Source of the DNA: Nitrospirota bacterium
Lineage (GTDB): Bacteria > Nitrospirota > Nitrospiria > SBBL01 > JAADHI01
Length of the DNA stretch: 64,000 bases
Assembly (NCBI GenBank): GCA_029261135.1
Contig: JAJDBX010000042.1
Location: 37,672 to 101,671 of the forward strand
Direction: 5' to 3'
The notes under the pieces were generated by a model. That model ran no database searches. It was not told where the DNA came from and saw only the letters and a list, made by a program, of their open reading frames with translations. Position 1 is the first letter of the stretch; each line of letters opens with the position of its first letter. The position numbers and the translations under genes are program-made. Of this stretch, positions 26,796-36,306 are shown piece after piece.

Positions 26796-28189
26796 GATTT
26801 AAAGGCACGATCTTCCTCACACTTTTTCTGATCTTGCTGGGAGCCTATCTTTATTTTGTTGAATTTCCAAACGAAGCCGCACAACAAGCGCGCCAGATTA
26901 AAGAAGGAAAACTCTACGATTTTGAATTACATGAAATTTCGCGTATTAATATGAAAAGCCCCACAGGAGTACTGGAACTCGAATATTTTGAGGGTCATCC
27001 TACGACGCCCTGGCGAATTTTCCATCCCATTGAAGCCATCGCGAACCAGGATGCAGCCTATGAAATCGCCAATGGTTTAGTGAAGCTCAAAAAAAGCCGA
27101 CTTGTAGAAACCAAGCCAGAATCATTGAAAGAGTTTGGACTCGATCCAGCCCCCTACCGTGTTCTGATTACCATCAATCAAACAGACACCATCATCGCTG
27201 AGATTGGAGATGAAAACCTGACAGGCACAGATGTGTATGTTCGATTAGGGGAAGGAACGGGCCTCTACCTTGCCCCGATCAATATCAAGACCCTTCTGGA
27301 TAAAGATCTGATTGAATGGCGACAACGCGAGATTTTCCCCTTCGAATCAAGGGACATTTTCAATATCTCAATCACATCCTCCAGAGGCCAAATCAATTTC
27401 AAAAAAAATGAAGGTACGGGATGGGTAATGGAGAGCAAACCCTCAGAAAAAGAAGGGGGTGTCCCTTTAAAAGTGAGAGGCGATCTCGGGGAAATTGCAA
27501 ACCTGCTGGGTACCCTGGTCAATTTCAGGGGAGATCATTTCATTGATTTCAAAAAAGAGCAGTGGAAAGCGAACTTTGGGCCTCCACTTTTAAGCCTGTC
27601 TTTACAAGTGAGTAAAGTGAAGACTAAAGCCATCTTTTTTAAGGACAAAGTCAATCCGGACATTGTCTATATTGTGACCAAAGCCTTTGATCCGATTTTT
27701 CAAATCTCTTATGCAGAATTTAAAGCCATGGATCAATCCTTTGAAATTTATAGAGACCGACATCTTGTTCCGCTCGAATCTCCTGATCAAATCGCAACAC
27801 TCGAAATCACGCGAGAAAAAGACAGATACCGCCTTTCAAAAAAAGAGGGTCTATGGTGGATTTCGGAAAATGGGAGTGAAGAAAAAGAAGTCAAAACAGT
27901 TCACAAAATTTCTCGATTACTCACTCATTTGTATAGCCTACGGCTTGAAAAATTTAGAGACACGCTCAAAGAGAAGATGACGAACACAGGCCTTAAAAAT
28001 CTGACAATGACCATCAGCATGTCGGATAAAAATGAGCGCCCACTCGGTAAAATTGACTTTGGGAAGCTTGAAGATGATCGCATTGTCGCGAAAAGTACGG
28101 GGCAACCCTTTCCTTTTCTTTTAAATGTATCCGTCCTAGAAGAAATTCTTCACAGCCCAGATTTTTTAAATGAACATAAAACAAAGTAG
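26792..28189 (+). CDS. DUF4340 protein
   Basis: This 465-residue protein starts on GTG overlapping the upstream stop. An N-terminal membrane anchor (GTIFLTLFLILLGAYLYFV) precedes repeated DUF4340 units. Each contains a pattern like WRIFHPIEAIANQDAAYEIANGL or the later LWWISENGSEEKEVKTV. The family is found next to GldG-like proteins and is predicted to act outside the cytoplasmic membrane. The last gene of the ABC module, it ends 87 bp before the DksA-like gene, which has its own promoter. Function unknown. Confidence 0.85.
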   Translation: MRFKGTIFLTLFLILLGAYLYFVEFPNEAAQQARQIKEGKLYDFELHEISRINMKSPTGVLELEYFEGHPTTPWRIFHPIEAIANQDAAYEIANGLVKLKKSRLVETKPESLKEFGLDPAPYRVLITINQTDTIIAEIGDENLTGTDVYVRLGEGTGLYLAPINIKTLLDKDLIEWRQREIFPFESRDIFNISITSSRGQINFKKNEGTGWVMESKPSEKEGGVPLKVRGDLGEIANLLGTLVNFRGDHFIDFKKEQWKANFGPPLLSLSLQVSKVKTKAIFFKDKVNPDIVYIVTKAFDPIFQISYAEFKAMDQSFEIYRDRHLVPLESPDQIATLEITREKDRYRLSKKEGLWWISENGSEEKEVKTVHKISRLLTHLYSLRLEKFRDTLKEKMTNTGLKNLTMTISMSDKNERPLGKIDFGKLEDDRIVAKSTGQPFPFLLNVSVLEEILHSPDFLNEHKTK

Positions 28190-28208
28190 TCTATCTCCCT
28201 TTCCTGAA

Positions 28209-28237
28209 TTGACGCGACGAATGGATTTTGGTATATT
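28209..28237 (+). promoter_or_regulatory. Probable sigma-70 promoter of the DksA-like gene
   Basis: TTGACG (28209-28214) and TATATT (28232-28237) are spaced by exactly 17 bases. The start codon lies 39 bases beyond the -10 element. Confidence 0.65.
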
Positions 28238-28276
28238 CCCGAGCTTGTATTTTAATTTTCGGCAGAGGGATGGATA

Positions 28277-28672
28277 ATGGGAAAGAAGCAGACAACAACC
28301 AAGGAAAATCAAGAAGGTTCAAAGTCTTCCTTCGATGAAATCAAAAAAGAATTAGAAGCCCAACGAGAATCGCTACTCGCCGATTCCGGTCTGGATCTAA
28401 GTACAGGGCAAAAAGGTGAAGCCTTTCCGGACTTAGGGGATCAGGCAACAGCCGAAGCCAATCAAAATTTTTCATTAAGGCTACGTGAACGAGATCAAAA
28501 ACTACTCAAAAAAATTGAAGGCGCATTAAGCCGAATTGCCAACGACACTTTTGGTATTTGTGAGTTATGTGAAGAAGAGATCTCAATGCCCCGACTTAAG
28601 GCACGGCCTGTAACAACATTTTGCATCGACTGTAAAACCAAACAAGAAGAGGACGAAAAAAACAGGGTGTAG
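28277..28672 (+). CDS. DksA/TraR-family zinc-finger protein
   Basis: This 131-residue protein has a charged coiled-coil N-terminus (about residues 10-60) and a C-terminal four-cysteine finger CELCEEEI...FCIDC (about 95-117), the pattern of DksA/TraR proteins that act through the RNA polymerase secondary channel. The coiled-coil tip lacks an obvious DxxDxA motif; the nearest is LGDQATAEA, so ppGpp-type activity is uncertain. GAGGGATGG precedes the ATG. It follows its own good promoter and is not tightly linked to its neighbours. Confidence 0.85.
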   Translation: MGKKQTTTKENQEGSKSSFDEIKKELEAQRESLLADSGLDLSTGQKGEAFPDLGDQATAEANQNFSLRLRERDQKLLKKIEGALSRIANDTFGICELCEEEISMPRLKARPVTTFCIDCKTKQEEDEKNRV

Positions 28673-28753
28673 TGAAGTCACTGGCCCGCATTTCTTCAAG
28701 GTAGACACAAGGTCATCTGATAAAGGGCTTATTAAGTCCTCAGTCGGGACATC

Positions 28754-28942
28754 ATGAAGGAAATTGGAGGATGTTTTCTTGCCGTCTTCGGGGTCTTTGG
28801 TCTTATATTTTCGATTGCGCTTAGTTTCAGTTTCTATTTCCTTCCCATCGCCTTTATCACTTTGATTATCTCGTTAATTCTCATTTCTTATGCACTTGGC
28901 CCCATCAATCAAAAAAAACAGAGGAAAGGGAAACATGACTGA
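28754..28942 (+). CDS. Small two-helix membrane protein
   Basis: This is a 62-residue protein with two hydrophobic segments (CFLAVFGVFGLIFSIALSF and ITLIISLILISYAL) and a basic tail NQKKQRKGKHD. No family is recognised. Its stop overlaps the start of the next small gene, so the two are probably co-translated. The start ATG has only a weak upstream Shine-Dalgarno. Confidence 0.55.
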   Translation: MKEIGGCFLAVFGVFGLIFSIALSFSFYFLPIAFITLIISLILISYALGPINQKKQRKGKHD

Positions 28943-29183
28943 CGTCGGCATGTGGTTTCAAACATCACAAGGAGAAACATTCCTCATCAAAAAAGATGCG
29001 AATAGTTACCCGGATTTGATTCCGCTTCATCCTGACACACCACTGGAAGGGATTAAGGTAAAGAAAGAAAAGGGAAAGATGCTTTACGAAGACTTGACTG
29101 GTAAAAAATATCCGCATCCGAATGCCACGACACGACAAGTGTTATGGGATTTTTTAGAAATGGCGATTCAGCGCTTACCTTAA
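28935..29183 (+). CDS. Conserved-looking small protein of unknown function
   Basis: This 82-residue soluble protein begins MTDVGMWFQTSQGETFLIKK. The ATG at 28935 is chosen because GAGGAAAGG lies just upstream and the longer frame from 28890 would sit inside the previous gene. It is rich in lysine and ends in WDFLEMAIQRLP. No domain is recognised. It overlaps the membrane-protein gene by eight bases, which suggests a common function. The next gene converges from the other strand 15 bp away. Confidence 0.6.
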   Translation: MTDVGMWFQTSQGETFLIKKDANSYPDLIPLHPDTPLEGIKVKKEKGKMLYEDLTGKKYPHPNATTRQVLWDFLEMAIQRLP

Positions 29184-29197
29184 AAATATGACCCGGC

Positions 29198-29935
29198 TTA
29201 AGGGGTTTCTTCTTCAATAATTTTTTTCTGAGCCAGTGAAAGATAGACTTTGACATCTTTCCCAGACGGGTCTATCTTTTTCACCGCTTCCCATTCTTGC
29301 TGCGCTAGATCAAGAAATCCATTGGAATAATATGTAATCCCCAAATGAATCATTGATGGGGTATATTCAGGTTTAATTGTCTTTGCCATGTGAAAGGTGT
29401 CAATGGCTTCATTGAATAAGCCTTTTTCCCGAAGCGTAATACCCAGGCGTGTAATCACATCCACAAAATTTGGACGCATTGAAAGCGTTTTTCGATATTG
29501 CTCTTCTGCATCGTCGAGAAGACCAATTTCAAAATAGATATTACCGAGCCTAAAATGTTCGTTTGCAAGCTTTCCTTGAATATAAGGATCTAGTTTTTTT
29601 TCCGTTCCATCCTCACCGTGCACATACTCAGCCGCCCGAGAAAAAATTTTTTCCGCTTCTTCAAATTGTTCAGTATCATTGTAAGCAATCGTTAAGTTCA
29701 ATGCGGCTTCCGTAAAATGCGGATTTATTTCAACCGCTTTTTTAAAATAGGAAATCGATTTCCCATAATCTCCAGCATGATGTTTAATCAGCCCGAGGTT
29801 ATTGTAAATATCGGAACCCCCATCGGGAATAAGCGCAATCAACTGGAGGTAAAGCTTCTCCGCTTCAATATAATTCCTATCCTTAAAAAATGTCAGGGCC
29901 CGTTGGTTGGTCTTGTTAAAATCACTCATTTTCAT
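29198..29935 (-). CDS. TPR-repeat protein
   Basis: This 245-residue protein is built of about five or six tetratricopeptide repeats, such as AEKLYLQLIALIPDGGSDIYN and YGKSISYFKKAVEINPHFTE. They form a helical scaffold for protein contacts. No signal peptide is seen. The frame continues to 30016, but that part lies inside the kelch gene. ATG 29935 (or 29929) overlaps the kelch stop by about 14 bases, indicating coupled translation. The partner protein is not known. Confidence 0.8.
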   Translation of the reverse strand: MKMSDFNKTNQRALTFFKDRNYIEAEKLYLQLIALIPDGGSDIYNNLGLIKHHAGDYGKSISYFKKAVEINPHFTEAALNLTIAYNDTEQFEEAEKIFSRAAEYVHGEDGTEKKLDPYIQGKLANEHFRLGNIYFEIGLLDDAEEQYRKTLSMRPNFVDVITRLGITLREKGLFNEAIDTFHMAKTIKPEYTPSMIHLGITYYSNGFLDLAQQEWEAVKKIDPSGKDVKVYLSLAQKKIIEEETP

Positions 29936-30860
29936 ATTTGACCACTGTATCCTTGACTGAACGATCCGCGCGCCATCCGCCAACAAGATAAATTTGACCA
30001 TCCACAACAGCCACACCCATTGCAGCGCGATCCTGCGGCATTGAAGGTAATGAAGCCCAGGACTTATATTTTAGATCTAGAACAGCACCATGTTTTCCAA
30101 TGCCGATGTCTTCTCTAAACCCGCCAAAAATATAGAGTGCATCTTTCACAACAATCGCCCCCTGCCCTGCTGAAGACCAAGGAAGGCTTATAGGATTTTG
30201 AAGCCATTTATTGGTTTTTGGATCATAGATTTCGATGAGATCATATTCATGGAAGCCTTCGGCTGAGGCCGCGACCCCCCCCAAGACCCAAAGTGTGTGA
30301 TCAATTGAAAGGGCAGAAGCCGCAAAACGAGGCGTCGGCATGGGTTCGACTTCTTCCCATTGAGACGACTTTCCATCCCAGCGTTCAGTAAAAGCAAAAG
30401 CCGGATCGGTTTGAGGACCGCCCTCCGTCGCATCCGGGTGGTGACCGCCAATAACATAGGTCATCCCATTGAGTACAGCAGAGGCAGGATAGTCGTGCGG
30501 CTGAAGCAGGTCGGCCCCTTTTTCCCAACGATCTTCCTTCGGATAATAGATTTCAACCGTGGTTAAAAATTTAAATTTCCCATCCGGCTTTTTAAAACCG
30601 CCCCCCATCACAAAAATGGCATCTCCAATTGTGGCGGCTAAAGCCCCCGAGCGGAGTGTCGGCATGGGTCTCAGAGAAGACCACTGGTCTGTCCCAGGGT
30701 CATATACTTCGGAAAGATCCAAGCTTTTGAAATTCGAACCGCCTCCGCCAAAAGAATAAATTTTTTCGTCGTAAACGGCTACTGCAGGATGGGATCTCGC
30801 AATGCCCAGTGATGCCACTGAATGCCACGAACCTGATGAATTGGGTAGATTAATCGTCAC
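29922..30860 (-). CDS. Kelch-repeat beta-propeller protein
   Basis: This protein has about 312 residues with six kelch repeats, for example KIYSFGGGG, AIFVMGGG, MTYVIGGHH, TLWVLGG, ALYIFGG and QIYLVGG. Each is followed by the YDP-T-W pattern, so it folds as a six-bladed propeller. No signal peptide is visible. The start is unclear: the frame runs upstream into ilvD, and the only start near the strong GGAGGTGACG is the GTG at 30860, which is inside it, or ATT at 30854 at ideal spacing. It follows ilvD by about 20 bp and overlaps the TPR gene. Function unknown. Confidence 0.75.
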   Translation of the reverse strand: MTINLPNSSGSWHSVASLGIARSHPAVAVYDEKIYSFGGGGSNFKSLDLSEVYDPGTDQWSSLRPMPTLRSGALAATIGDAIFVMGGGFKKPDGKFKFLTTVEIYYPKEDRWEKGADLLQPHDYPASAVLNGMTYVIGGHHPDATEGGPQTDPAFAFTERWDGKSSQWEEVEPMPTPRFAASALSIDHTLWVLGGVAASAEGFHEYDLIEIYDPKTNKWLQNPISLPWSSAGQGAIVVKDALYIFGGFREDIGIGKHGAVLDLKYKSWASLPSMPQDRAAMGVAVVDGQIYLVGGWRADRSVKDTVVKYENE

Positions 30861-30882
30861 CTCCAAAATTTCATTTGATCCA

Positions 30883-32556
30883 TTAACTTGTGGTTGCCCC
30901 TTCAGAAGCAGATGAAACATGACGGGCATATTTAGCCATAACCCCCTTATCATATCGAGGGATCGGCGCCTTCCAATCACTCAAGCGTTCTTGTAAGGCC
31001 GCTTGACTCAGATCAACATTCAGCTCACGTTTTTCAAGATCAAAGGTAATTGTATCACCATCTTTAATTGCTGCAATGGGTCCTCCCACAGCTGCTTCTG
31101 GCGCAACATGTCCTGCCATTAAACCGCGAGTGGCACCAGAGAACCGCCCATCGGTCAAGAGTGCCACAGAACTACCCAGATCAGCGCCGACAATGGCTGC
31201 CGTCACGCCCAACATTTCACGCATCCCTGGCCCGCCTTTTGGACCTTCATATCGAATGACCATGACATCCCCGGCCACAATTTGGTTCGACTGAAGGGCA
31301 GCAAAAGCGGCCTCTTCACAATCAAAAACCTTCGCTGACCCCTGATGATAGTTACGCTCGTAACCCGCCACTTTAATCACACAACCTTCCGGTGCAAGGT
31401 TCCCTTTTAAAATCACCAGTCCACCCGTCGCTTTGATCGGATCAGAGAGCGTACGCACCACTTTCTGCCCTGTCGCTTCTTGAACCAAGGCCGCTTCTTC
31501 CCCAATCGTCTTTCCGCTGACCGTCTTTGCATCTGGATGCAAAATACCCGCATCAAGCAAGCGTTTGGCAATCAAACGAACACCCCCTGCCTGGTGCATA
31601 TCTGTTGCGACGTATTGACCACCTGGCTTTAAATCGGCCAAAAGTGGCGTTTTAGAACTGATACGATCAAAATCGTCAATATCCAGTGGAATCCCCATTT
31701 CACGTGCAATGGCCAAAAGATGCAAGACGGCATTGGTCGAACCTCCGGTCGCAGCAACTGCGGCGATCCCATTTTCAATCGATTTTTTTGTAATAATCTG
31801 ATCCGGAAGGAGACCATTGCGTAGCACTTCCATGACCTTTCGACCGGCTTCAAATGCCATTTGATCCTTATTCGGATCTTCTGCGGGCACACTGCCACTG
31901 CCCATAAAAGAAATCCCCATTACCTCAAATACAGTTGCCATCGTATTCGCCGTAAATTGGCCGCCACATGCCCCGGAGCCCGGACAGGCATGATCTTCAA
32001 GTACAGCCAAATCATCTTCTGACATTTTCCCTTTTGCCACCGACCCCACAGCTTCAAACACATCTTGGATGGTCACGTCATGCCCATGAAATTGACCTGG
32101 GGCGATAGAACCGCCATAAAGCATCAAAGAAGGACGGTTCAAACGCCCTAAAGCCATAACGGCACCGGGAATCGTTTTATCGCAGCCCGAGAGTGCAACA
32201 ACGCCATCAAAAAAGTGGCCTCGTGCAACCAGCTCAATCGAATCGGCCACCACCTCTCGTGAAATCAAGGAGGTCTTCATGCCTTCGGTCCCCATCGTAA
32301 TCCCATCTGAAATCGCAATGGTGTTGTATTCCATCGGCGTGCCCCCGGCAGCTCGAATCCCCTCTTTCACCTTTTCAGATAATCGGCGAAGATGGTAATT
32401 GCAGGGCATCGTTTCAATCCAGGTATTGGCAACACCGATAATGGGTTTGGCAAGATCTTCATCTGTAAATCCAATGCCTTTTAACATGGCACGCGCAGGG
32501 GCACGATCCACACCGTCATTGATTGTTTGGCTCTGCTTTCTCAAATTTTCGTTCAC
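30883..32556 (-). CDS. ilvD: Dihydroxy-acid dehydratase
   Basis: This 557-residue enzyme dehydrates 2,3-dihydroxy-isovalerate and its homologue to 2-keto acids in valine and isoleucine synthesis. Cluster cysteines appear in [13 protein letters not shown] and [14 protein letters not shown], with GRFSGATRG and the C-terminal [15 protein letters not shown] typical of the family. The GTG at 32556 is preferred over the frame start at 32580, because AAGGAG precedes it by eight bases. It lies 40 bp after bioB on the same strand, so both may share the bioB promoter. Confidence 0.97.
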   Translation of the reverse strand: MNENLRKQSQTINDGVDRAPARAMLKGIGFTDEDLAKPIIGVANTWIETMPCNYHLRRLSEKVKEGIRAAGGTPMEYNTIAISDGITMGTEGMKTSLISREVVADSIELVARGHFFDGVVALSGCDKTIPGAVMALGRLNRPSLMLYGGSIAPGQFHGHDVTIQDVFEAVGSVAKGKMSEDDLAVLEDHACPGSGACGGQFTANTMATVFEVMGISFMGSGSVPAEDPNKDQMAFEAGRKVMEVLRNGLLPDQIITKKSIENGIAAVAATGGSTNAVLHLLAIAREMGIPLDIDDFDRISSKTPLLADLKPGGQYVATDMHQAGGVRLIAKRLLDAGILHPDAKTVSGKTIGEEAALVQEATGQKVVRTLSDPIKATGGLVILKGNLAPEGCVIKVAGYERNYHQGSAKVFDCEEAAFAALQSNQIVAGDVMVIRYEGPKGGPGMREMLGVTAAIVGADLGSSVALLTDGRFSGATRGLMAGHVAPEAAVGGPIAAIKDGDTITFDLEKRELNVDLSQAALQERLSDWKAPIPRYDKGVMAKYARHVSSASEGATTS

Positions 32557-32595
32557 GTTCTTAACTCCTTCACAATTCAAAATCTAAAAATATAG

Positions 32596-33609
32596 CTAAT
32601 TCACTTCGATCAGGTTCTCTTGACATGATGATGAATGCGTCAAATCCAAATCCTCAATCATTCTTAAATCATCTTCCGAACGACGCCCGGATGTGGTCAA
32701 ATAACTGCCAATCAGCGTATGACTCGCTCCCGCGGTAAACATCCAAGATTGTAGATCTCGTAAGTGAACTTCTCTCCCACCCGCCGTCATGATATCTTTC
32801 GACGGGAGCATCAAACGATAAACGGCAATAATTTTAAGGATTTCCATGGGCCGCAATGGCGGAAGATCTTCAAACGGCGTGTCTTTAATGGCATTTAAAA
32901 AGTTGAGCGGCACCACATCCACATCCAATTTCTGAAGCGCTACAGCCAGCTCAATGCGCTGTTCCAATGATTCTCCCATCCCGAAAATGCCGCCTGAACA
33001 AATCCCGATGCCCGCTGCTTTGCAATATTCAATGGTTTTCAAGCGTTCGTCATAACTATGGGTTGTGCAAACATTAGGAAAAAAAGAACGCGCCGTTTCA
33101 AGATTATGGTTATAGGTGGCCAGTCCCGCCTCTTTCAGTTGATCCGCGATCTTTTGATTGGGAATAATCCCCAAGGACGCGTCTGTTCTCAGATGTCCTG
33201 CGGATGAGAGCGATCGAATTCGTTCTAGTATAGCGTCAAGATCAGGTCCTTCCCGCAAGCCCCACCAGGCGACCACAACGCCAAAGGCTTCGGCATTTTG
33301 TGCCGCGGCTGTTTTTGCTTCAGAAACAAGGGTCTCTGAACTGGTCAGTGGATAAGTGTCGATGTCCGTCCCATGATAAGCCGACTGAGAACAAAAACTG
33401 CAATTTTCGGAACAATCGCCGGATTTCGCATTAGAGATCGCACAAAGACTGATCTCATTACCAAAATAATGAAGCCTCACCCGATTCGCCGATGAAATCA
33501 AATCGAGAATATCAGCCCCTTCGGCCTGAATTAAACGACAGCCTTCTTCATAGGACAACGGTTGATTAGTGACGGCCTTTTCTTCCATCTCTCGAATAAA
33601 TGTACGCAT
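32596..33609 (-). CDS. bioB: Biotin synthase
   Basis: This 337-residue radical SAM enzyme inserts sulfur into dethiobiotin. The cluster motif is CSENCSFCSQSAYH (about residues 62-75). The family blocks YNHNLETARSFFP, SGGIFGMGES and MTAGGREVHLRDLQ follow, the last near the [2Fe-2S] ligand arginine. AGAGGATTTA precedes the ATG at 33609. It stands apart from other bio genes, next to ilvD. Its need for sulfur links it loosely with the sulfur-carrier operon, but no direct connection is shown. Confidence 0.97.
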   Translation of the reverse strand: MRTFIREMEEKAVTNQPLSYEEGCRLIQAEGADILDLISSANRVRLHYFGNEISLCAISNAKSGDCSENCSFCSQSAYHGTDIDTYPLTSSETLVSEAKTAAAQNAEAFGVVVAWWGLREGPDLDAILERIRSLSSAGHLRTDASLGIIPNQKIADQLKEAGLATYNHNLETARSFFPNVCTTHSYDERLKTIEYCKAAGIGICSGGIFGMGESLEQRIELAVALQKLDVDVVPLNFLNAIKDTPFEDLPPLRPMEILKIIAVYRLMLPSKDIMTAGGREVHLRDLQSWMFTAGASHTLIGSYLTTSGRRSEDDLRMIEDLDLTHSSSCQENLIEVN

Positions 33610-33635
33610 TAAATCCTCTTGAATTCACGTGAAAA

Positions 33636-33664
33636 ATCATAGAACTTTAACACAAAAATCCCAA
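33636..33664 (-). promoter_or_regulatory. Probable sigma-70 promoter of bioB-ilvD
   Basis: On the minus strand TTGGGA (33664-33659) and TATGAT (33641-33636) are 17 bases apart. The bioB ATG is 27 bases beyond the -10. I see no clear BirA-type operator. Confidence 0.5.
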
Positions 33665-33746
33665 TGAAGTCATGTTTTAATCAATGCTTCAAGATAAAGG
33701 ATCGTAAAAATTGGAATTGATCACAAACGTGTGGAATGCGGAAAAA

Positions 33747-33941
33747 TCAGAAAAACGATAAATCACTAAAAAATTCGGGAACACACAAAAGCAGTACAGC
33801 ACACAAACCCAAGATAAGACTCAATGGCAACGTAATGGCAGCAAGGGTATTATACGGCGGATTTAGGGCATGTTGTCCCCAAAATCCAAAAACAACCCCG
33901 CACAAACCAATCAAAACAACGCCGCTATAGATAAGGGCCAT
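33747..33941 (-). CDS. Small two-helix membrane protein
   Basis: This is a 64-residue protein with two membrane helices (about residues 3-22 and 33-53) and no recognised family. AAGGA seven bases before the ATG and the 10-bp spacing to the upstream membrane/TPR-like gene support a real gene, the last in the ABC/TPR module. A plus-strand frame overlaps it but has no such support. Confidence 0.6.
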   Translation of the reverse strand: MALIYSGVVLIGLCGVVFGFWGQHALNPPYNTLAAITLPLSLILGLCAVLLLCVPEFFSDLSFF

Positions 33942-33950
33942 AATATTCCT

Positions 33951-34607
33951 TCAGGCTTTCGCCATGCCAATAATCCAGAGGGCATAAAACACGATGATCA
34001 CCGTACCCCAGAGAATGCCTCTCTTTAAGATAATCTGAGTACTCCCCTCACGGAAGGCTCTCCAAATAAAAATGAGCACTCCAGACACCCAGCCTAAAAA
34101 CCCAATCTCCAAAATAATAGACCAAAATGGATCCGGCTTCAGGGGTCTTTCTAATATGGCAAGGGCCTCTTCTGTTTTTTGTTCAATGCTCTTTTTTCGA
34201 TCTGCTTCGGAATAGTTTGTATCCTCAGCCATTAAAAGTGCAATCTTTGGGTTAGCCCGTGAAATCCATTCCTGTCCAGGTGTATAGAAACTGCGCGTGG
34301 CATAAAAAGCACTCCGAAGTATACGGTAGGCTTCAAGCGCCAATGTTTTATCTGTCGACTCCAAAGCTTCTGCAATTTTCCAAAGCTGTTTTGCGGAGGG
34401 CTCAACATAGCCTCCCACAGGAAGGTACCAGAAGATTGCACGTTCATAGTGCGTGATTGCCGTTCGGATATCCTTTTGTGCATATGCCGTCTCGGCTAAG
34501 GAAAACTCTTGTTGCGATGAAATAAAAACTTTTAGAATAACAAGAAAGAGAAAAAAAATAATGCAAAGAACGGCAATGCCCATGTATTTTTTAATCGCCT
34601 CATTCAT
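33951..34607 (-). CDS. Membrane protein with TPR-like middle region
   Basis: This 218-residue protein has an N-terminal membrane helix (MGIAVLCIIFFLFLVILKVF), a helical region with TPR-like pairs (LAETAYAQKDIRTAITHYERAI, ALEAYRILRSAFY) and two C-terminal membrane helices. The middle part may lie outside the cytoplasm. It follows the ABC permease gene by two bases and is coupled to it. Such ATPase + permease + TPR sets resemble the PilG/PilH/PilI set that helps type IV pili assemble in Myxococcus, but I cannot establish orthology. Confidence 0.65.
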   Translation of the reverse strand: MNEAIKKYMGIAVLCIIFFLFLVILKVFISSQQEFSLAETAYAQKDIRTAITHYERAIFWYLPVGGYVEPSAKQLWKIAEALESTDKTLALEAYRILRSAFYATRSFYTPGQEWISRANPKIALLMAEDTNYSEADRKKSIEQKTEEALAILERPLKPDPFWSIILEIGFLGWVSGVLIFIWRAFREGSTQIILKRGILWGTVIIVFYALWIIGMAKA

Positions 34608-34609
34608 AT

Positions 34610-35377
34610 TTATTTAAAATCTTTCCGCTCAAAACACAGCGAAGACAATATGATCACAATTGAGACGTACAGTAAGGCATACAAGAGACTCAATAAAACA
34701 TGACCACTTTCTACAGACAGTTGGTAAACCGCCACCTCTTTAAAATTAAAATTTTCTAGGTTGGGGAGGAGATAATATAAAAAGGTGGTGAACTTTTCTA
34801 AGAGGAAACTACCCGATTTCTCACCGAATTCTTTAAGATAGGCGGTGAGATGACCAATGACATAGATTGCAAAGGTAAACATGCCACTTAAAAATGGGGT
34901 CGAAAAAGACGAGAAAAAAATAGCAAGAGCCGCAACAACAGATAGTTCAACATAAATCATGAAAATCGCCAAGGGGAGATAAAGATCAAAAACACCCTGA
35001 TAAGCGAAAATTAAGAGGAATAAAAAAGATGCCATCAAGATCGTTTCTACGACCAAAGTCAGCAATATGCCAAAATACTTCCCAATTAAAAACTGGTAGC
35101 GCCGCACCGGCTTTGCCAGTAAGGGGTAAATAGTCCGTTTTTCAATTTCTTTATAAACCAGGTTAATGCCAACAACAATAGCAATAAACACCCCAAAGAT
35201 ATTAATACTCCCCAAACCCAAATCTTTAATGATTTTATTGCGCTGCCCAACCGTCGCTTCATCCAAAACCAATGAAACACCCATCATTACAAATGCAAAA
35301 AAGATCAAACTGTAAAGGATTTTATTTCGCACGGCTTCTTTGAAAGTATTGACCGCAATTGCGCGAATGGCTCTCAT
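34610..35377 (-). CDS. ABC-2 type permease
   Basis: This 255-residue protein has six hydrophobic segments and begins with AVNTFKEAVRNKILYSLIFF, the standard opening of NosY-like permeases. INLVYKEIEKRTIYPLLAKPVRRYQF corresponds to the conserved coupling region. It pairs with the ATPase at 35374-36306, whose stop it overlaps by four bases (ATGA). Cargo is unknown. Position next to surface-glycan genes and within 21 kb of pilins suggests a cell-envelope role. Confidence 0.85.
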   Translation of the reverse strand: MRAIRAIAVNTFKEAVRNKILYSLIFFAFVMMGVSLVLDEATVGQRNKIIKDLGLGSINIFGVFIAIVVGINLVYKEIEKRTIYPLLAKPVRRYQFLIGKYFGILLTLVVETILMASFLFLLIFAYQGVFDLYLPLAIFMIYVELSVVAALAIFFSSFSTPFLSGMFTFAIYVIGHLTAYLKEFGEKSGSFLLEKFTTFLYYLLPNLENFNFKEVAVYQLSVESGHVLLSLLYALLYVSIVIILSSLCFERKDFK

Positions 35378-36306
35378 CCACCCTCTCCCTGGTACTCTTC
35401 CATGAAAATATCTTCCAAAGATTCTTTTCTTGGCAAAATGGAAACAATCGCCGCGGACTCTTTCCGGCTCCAGTCGATCACTTTGGATAAACGGCCCTCG
35501 TCATCTACGGAAACTAAAACAGCATCATCAACAACAGAAAGACTGGCACATAAACTTTGAAGAGAAGGTATTTTTTCTTTAGACACAGATTTGAGGCAAA
35601 TGTCTATCGACTTTAGTTTGGGGCTCAGCAGGGTTTCGAGTTTTCCTGTATTTCGAAGTTTTCCATTCATCAGAATGGCAACCTGGTCGCAAATGACCTC
35701 TGCATCGGAAAGAATGTGTGTACTAAAAAAAACCGTCTTTCCGCATTTTTTTAGATGCAAAATAATATCCCGAACTTCCTTTCGCCCAATGGGATCAAGA
35801 CCAGACATGGGTTCATCCATAAACACCAAATCAGGATCATTGAACAAAGCTTGAGCCAAACCAATACGCTGAAGCATTCCCTTTGAATAATGCCTAAGTT
35901 GCGTATCCTCTTTCCCTTTCATTTGCACCAAATCTATCAGTTCTTCAATCTTTTCCTCACGCTTCTTCCGGGGCATGCCAAAGAGTTCCCCACAAAAATG
36001 CAGCAATTCCCGTCCACTCAGGTATTCATAAAAGTAGGGACGTTCGGGCAAAAAACCAATCTTCTTTTTGACCGACAAATCATCCACCGGTTTTCCAAAA
36101 ATAAAGCCCTCTCCCGCAGAGGGATGAATTAATCCCGTCAATATTTTAAGTGTGGTCGTTTTTCCCGCACCGTTCGGGCCTAAAAATCCAAAAACAGTCC
36201 CGCTCTCAACAGAAATCGTTAAATCGCTCAGGGCAAGGGTTTCCTTCATCAAAAAACCCGAACGGAATACCTTTGTCAGCCCTTTTGTTTCAATGGCTTT
36301 GGACAT
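35374..36306 (-). CDS. ABC transporter ATPase
   Basis: This 310-residue ABC ATPase has Walker A GPNGAGKTT, signature YSKGMLQRIGLAQAL, Walker B LVFMDEPMSGLDP and switch STHILSDA. The C-terminal 90 residues form a divergent regulatory part. It overlaps the upstream TPR gene by 17 bases and the permease by four. Together the genes 33747-36961 form a second ABC module that is distinct from 23468-28189 because it lacks GldG and DUF4340 proteins. Confidence 0.9.
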   Translation of the reverse strand: MSKAIETKGLTKVFRSGFLMKETLALSDLTISVESGTVFGFLGPNGAGKTTTLKILTGLIHPSAGEGFIFGKPVDDLSVKKKIGFLPERPYFYEYLSGRELLHFCGELFGMPRKKREEKIEELIDLVQMKGKEDTQLRHYSKGMLQRIGLAQALFNDPDLVFMDEPMSGLDPIGRKEVRDIILHLKKCGKTVFFSTHILSDAEVICDQVAILMNGKLRNTGKLETLLSPKLKSIDICLKSVSKEKIPSLQSLCASLSVVDDAVLVSVDDEGRLSKVIDWSRKESAAIVSILPRKESLEDIFMEEYQGEGG

